Shown here one piece after another: positions 61,501 through 64,000 of a DNA stretch of 64,000 nt (positions are counted from its first letter, which is position 1; every line of letters starts with the position of its first letter). The notes under the pieces were generated by a model. The model made no database searches and had not been told where the DNA came from. It worked only from the letters and a program-made list of their open reading frames with translations. The DNA is from Mesostigma viride (taxonomy: Eukaryota > Streptophyta > Mesostigmatophyceae > Mesostigmatales > Mesostigmataceae). Location of the stretch: contig RPFO01001645.1 of the NCBI GenBank assembly GCA_009746045.1, positions 23,788-87,787 on the forward strand, in the 5' to 3' direction. Position numbers and translations under genes: made by a program.

Positions 61501-64000
61501 AACCAACAACCAACAACCAACAACCAACAACAACAACAACCAACAACCAACAACCAACAACCAACAACCAACAACCAACAACCAACAACCAACAACCAAC
61601 AACCAACAACCAACAACCAACAACCAACAACCAACAACCAACAACCAACAACCAACAACCAACAACCAACAACCAACAACCAACAACCAACAACCAACAA
61701 CCAACAACCAACAACCAACAACCAACAACCAACAACCAACAACCAACAACCAACAACCAACAACCAACAACCAACAACCAACAACCAACAACCAACAACC
61801 AACAACAACAACCAACAACCAACAACCAACAACCAACAACCAACAACCAACAACCAACAACCAACAACCAACAACCAACAACCAACAACCAACAACCAAC
61901 AACCAACAACCAACACACCAACAACCAACAACCAACAACCAACAACCAACAACCAACAACAACAACCAACAACCAACAACCAACAACCAACAACCAACAA
62001 CCAACAACCAACAACCAACAACCAACAACCAACAACCAACAACAACAACCAACAACCAACAACCAACAACCAACAACCAACAACCAACAACCAACAACCA
62101 ACAACCAACAACCAACAACCAACAACCAACAACCAACAACCAACAACCAACAACCAACAACCAACAACCAACAACCAACAACCAACAACCAACAACCAAC
62201 AACCAACAACCAACAACCAACAACCAACAACCAACAACCAACAACCAACAACCAACAACCAACAACCAACAACCAACAACCAACAACCAACAACCAACAA
62301 CCAACAACCAACAACCAACAACCAACAACCAACAACCAAACAACCAACAACCAACAACCAACAACCAACAACCAACAACCAACAACCAACAACCAACAAC
62401 CAACAACCAACAACCAACAACCAACAACCAACAACCAACAACCAACAACCAACAACCAACAACCAACAACCAACAACCAACAACCAACAACCAACAACCA
62501 ACAACCAACAACCAACAACCAACAACCAACAACCAACCAACCAACCAACCAACCAACCAACCAACCAACCAACCAACCAACCAACAACCAACAACCAACA
62601 ACCAACAACCAACAACCAACAACCAACAACCAACAACCAACAACCAACAACCAACAACCAACAACCAACAACCAACAACCAACAACCAACAACCAACAAC
62701 CAACAACCAACAAACCAACAACCAACAACCAACAACCAACAACCAACAACCAACAACCAACAACCAACAACCAACAACCAACAACCAACAACCAACAACC
62801 AACAACCAACAACCAACAACCAACAACCAACAACCAACAACCAACAACCAACAACCAACAACCAACAACCAACAACCAACAACCAACAACCAACAACCAA
62901 CAACCAACAACCAACAACCAACAACCAACAACCAACAACCAAACAACCAACAACCAACAACCAACAACCAACAACCAACAACCAACAACCAACAACCAAC
63001 AACCAACAACCAAAACCAACAACCAACAACCAACAACCAACAACCAACAACCAACAACCAACAACCAACAACCAACAACCAACAACCAACAACCAACAAC
63101 CAACAACCAACAACCAACAACCAACAACCAACAACCAACAACCAACAACCAACAACCAACAACCAACAACCAACAACCAACAACCAACAACCAACAACCA
63201 ACAACCAACAACCAACAACCAACAACCAACAACCAACAACCAACAACCAACAACCAACAACCAACAACCAACAACCAACAACCAACAACCAACAACCAAC
63301 AACCAACAACCAACAACCAACAACCAACAACCAACAACCAACAACCAACAACCAACAACCAACAACCAACAACCAACAACCAACAACCAACAACCAACAA
63401 CCAACAACAACAACCAACAACCAACAACCAACAACCAACAACCAACAACCAACAACCAACAACCAACAACCAACAACCAACAACCAACAACCAACAACCA
63501 AACAACCAAAACCAACAACCAACAACCAACAACAACCCAACCAACAACCAACAACCAACAACCAACAACCAACAACCAACACCAACAACCAACAACCAAA
63601 CAACCAACAACAACAACCAACACCAACAACCAACAACCAACAACCAACAACCAAACAACCAACAACCAACAAACCAACAACCAACAACCAACAACCAACA
63701 ACCAACAACCAAAACCAACAACCAACAACCAACAACCAACAACCAACAACCAACAACCAACAACCAACAACCAACAACCAAACAACCAACAACCAACAAC
63801 CAACAACAACAACCAACAACCAACAACCAACAACCAACAACCAACAACCAACAAACCAACAACCAACAACCAACAACCAACAACCAACAACCAACAACCA
63901 ACAACCAACAACCAACAACCAACAACCACAAACCAACAACCAACAACCAACAACCAAACAACCAACAACCAACAACAACAACCAACACCAACAACCAACA
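55556..64000. repeat. AACAACC heptamer satellite, about 1,200 units
   Basis: Starts abruptly after GGATTAAAAA and runs beyond the window. It is near-perfect to about 61 kb, with isolated unit-length errors (56030, 56786, 57671, 58868, 61280 and others). A pure AACC tetramer island lies at 62531-62583, and the density of indels rises after about 63.4 kb. The other strand is GGTTGTT. No stop codon arises in any minus-strand frame, so ORFs of over 2,800 codons appear there; they are artefacts. Possible roles are centromeric or other heterochromatic satellite. Confidence 0.97.

Noticed and set aside
55363-63998. Minus-strand ORFs of more than 2,800 codons with a (VGCWLLV)n repeat
   Set aside because: They arise because the heptamer contains no stop in any frame. 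They have no start context, no domain and the same appearance in all three frames.
55556-64000. Chromosome-end telomere at the right edge
   Set aside because: The G-rich strand would have to read rightward, but the plus strand is C-rich here.

Overview
The window looks like nuclear DNA of a eukaryote, most likely a green (chlorophyte) alga. The grounds are: one gene spread over about 25 short exons with GT-AG borders; long introns full of simple repeats; a TGTAA-type candidate poly(A) signal; Ty1/copia, hAT and non-LTR element remains; and a surface-protein architecture (POMP beta-helix coils, Ig-like domain, multipass membrane domain, Ser-rich tail) of a kind known from algae and other protists. 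The lineage call is inference. No bacterial operon, rRNA or convincing tRNA gene was seen.

Layout. 1-2567: no recognised gene, only decayed proline/arginine-rich reading frames. 2568-5500: two decayed hAT transposase copies (BED-like finger, DUF659-like segment) in CCGTAC/GTACGG-rich DNA. 5501-15315: a Ty1/copia retrotransposon with both LTRs (5501-6147, 14672-15315), a 5-bp target duplication (AAAAT) and gag, integrase, protease, RT and RNase H remains; a 1.34 kb foldback element (8962-10301, duplication CAAGG) sits inside it. 15316-23560: the rest of the interrupted repeat, an RNase H remnant on the minus strand, then a cluster of LINE-like copies that carry only ORF1 and end in a small hairpin plus a TTAA-rich tail, with a tRNA-related repeat between them.

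24416-53354 (perhaps to 53538), minus strand: one large gene. I could chain its exons by splice sites and reading phase into about 1,915 codons with no stop. Order from the N terminus: beta-helix start, five single-coil exons, linker with possible extracellular domain, Ig-like domain, eight or nine membrane helices, and a 648-residue Ser/Pro/Arg-rich tail. Its introns hold nearly every kind of tandem repeat: 8-bp and 10-bp arrays, (GA)n, (GGT/GGC)n and a 26-bp array. They also hold a 419-bp direct-repeat-flanked unit and a 646-bp hAT-type MITE. Two very short exons appear in tandem duplicate.

53355-55555: upstream flank with a 50-bp tandem repeat and a second tRNA-related repeat split by a 0.8 kb inverted-repeat element. 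55556-64000: about 8.4 kb of an AACAACC heptamer satellite running off the window. Its strand orientation is wrong for a telomere ending to the right.

All exon borders, phases and repeat limits were read by eye. Family assignments rest on recognised motifs, not on a search.
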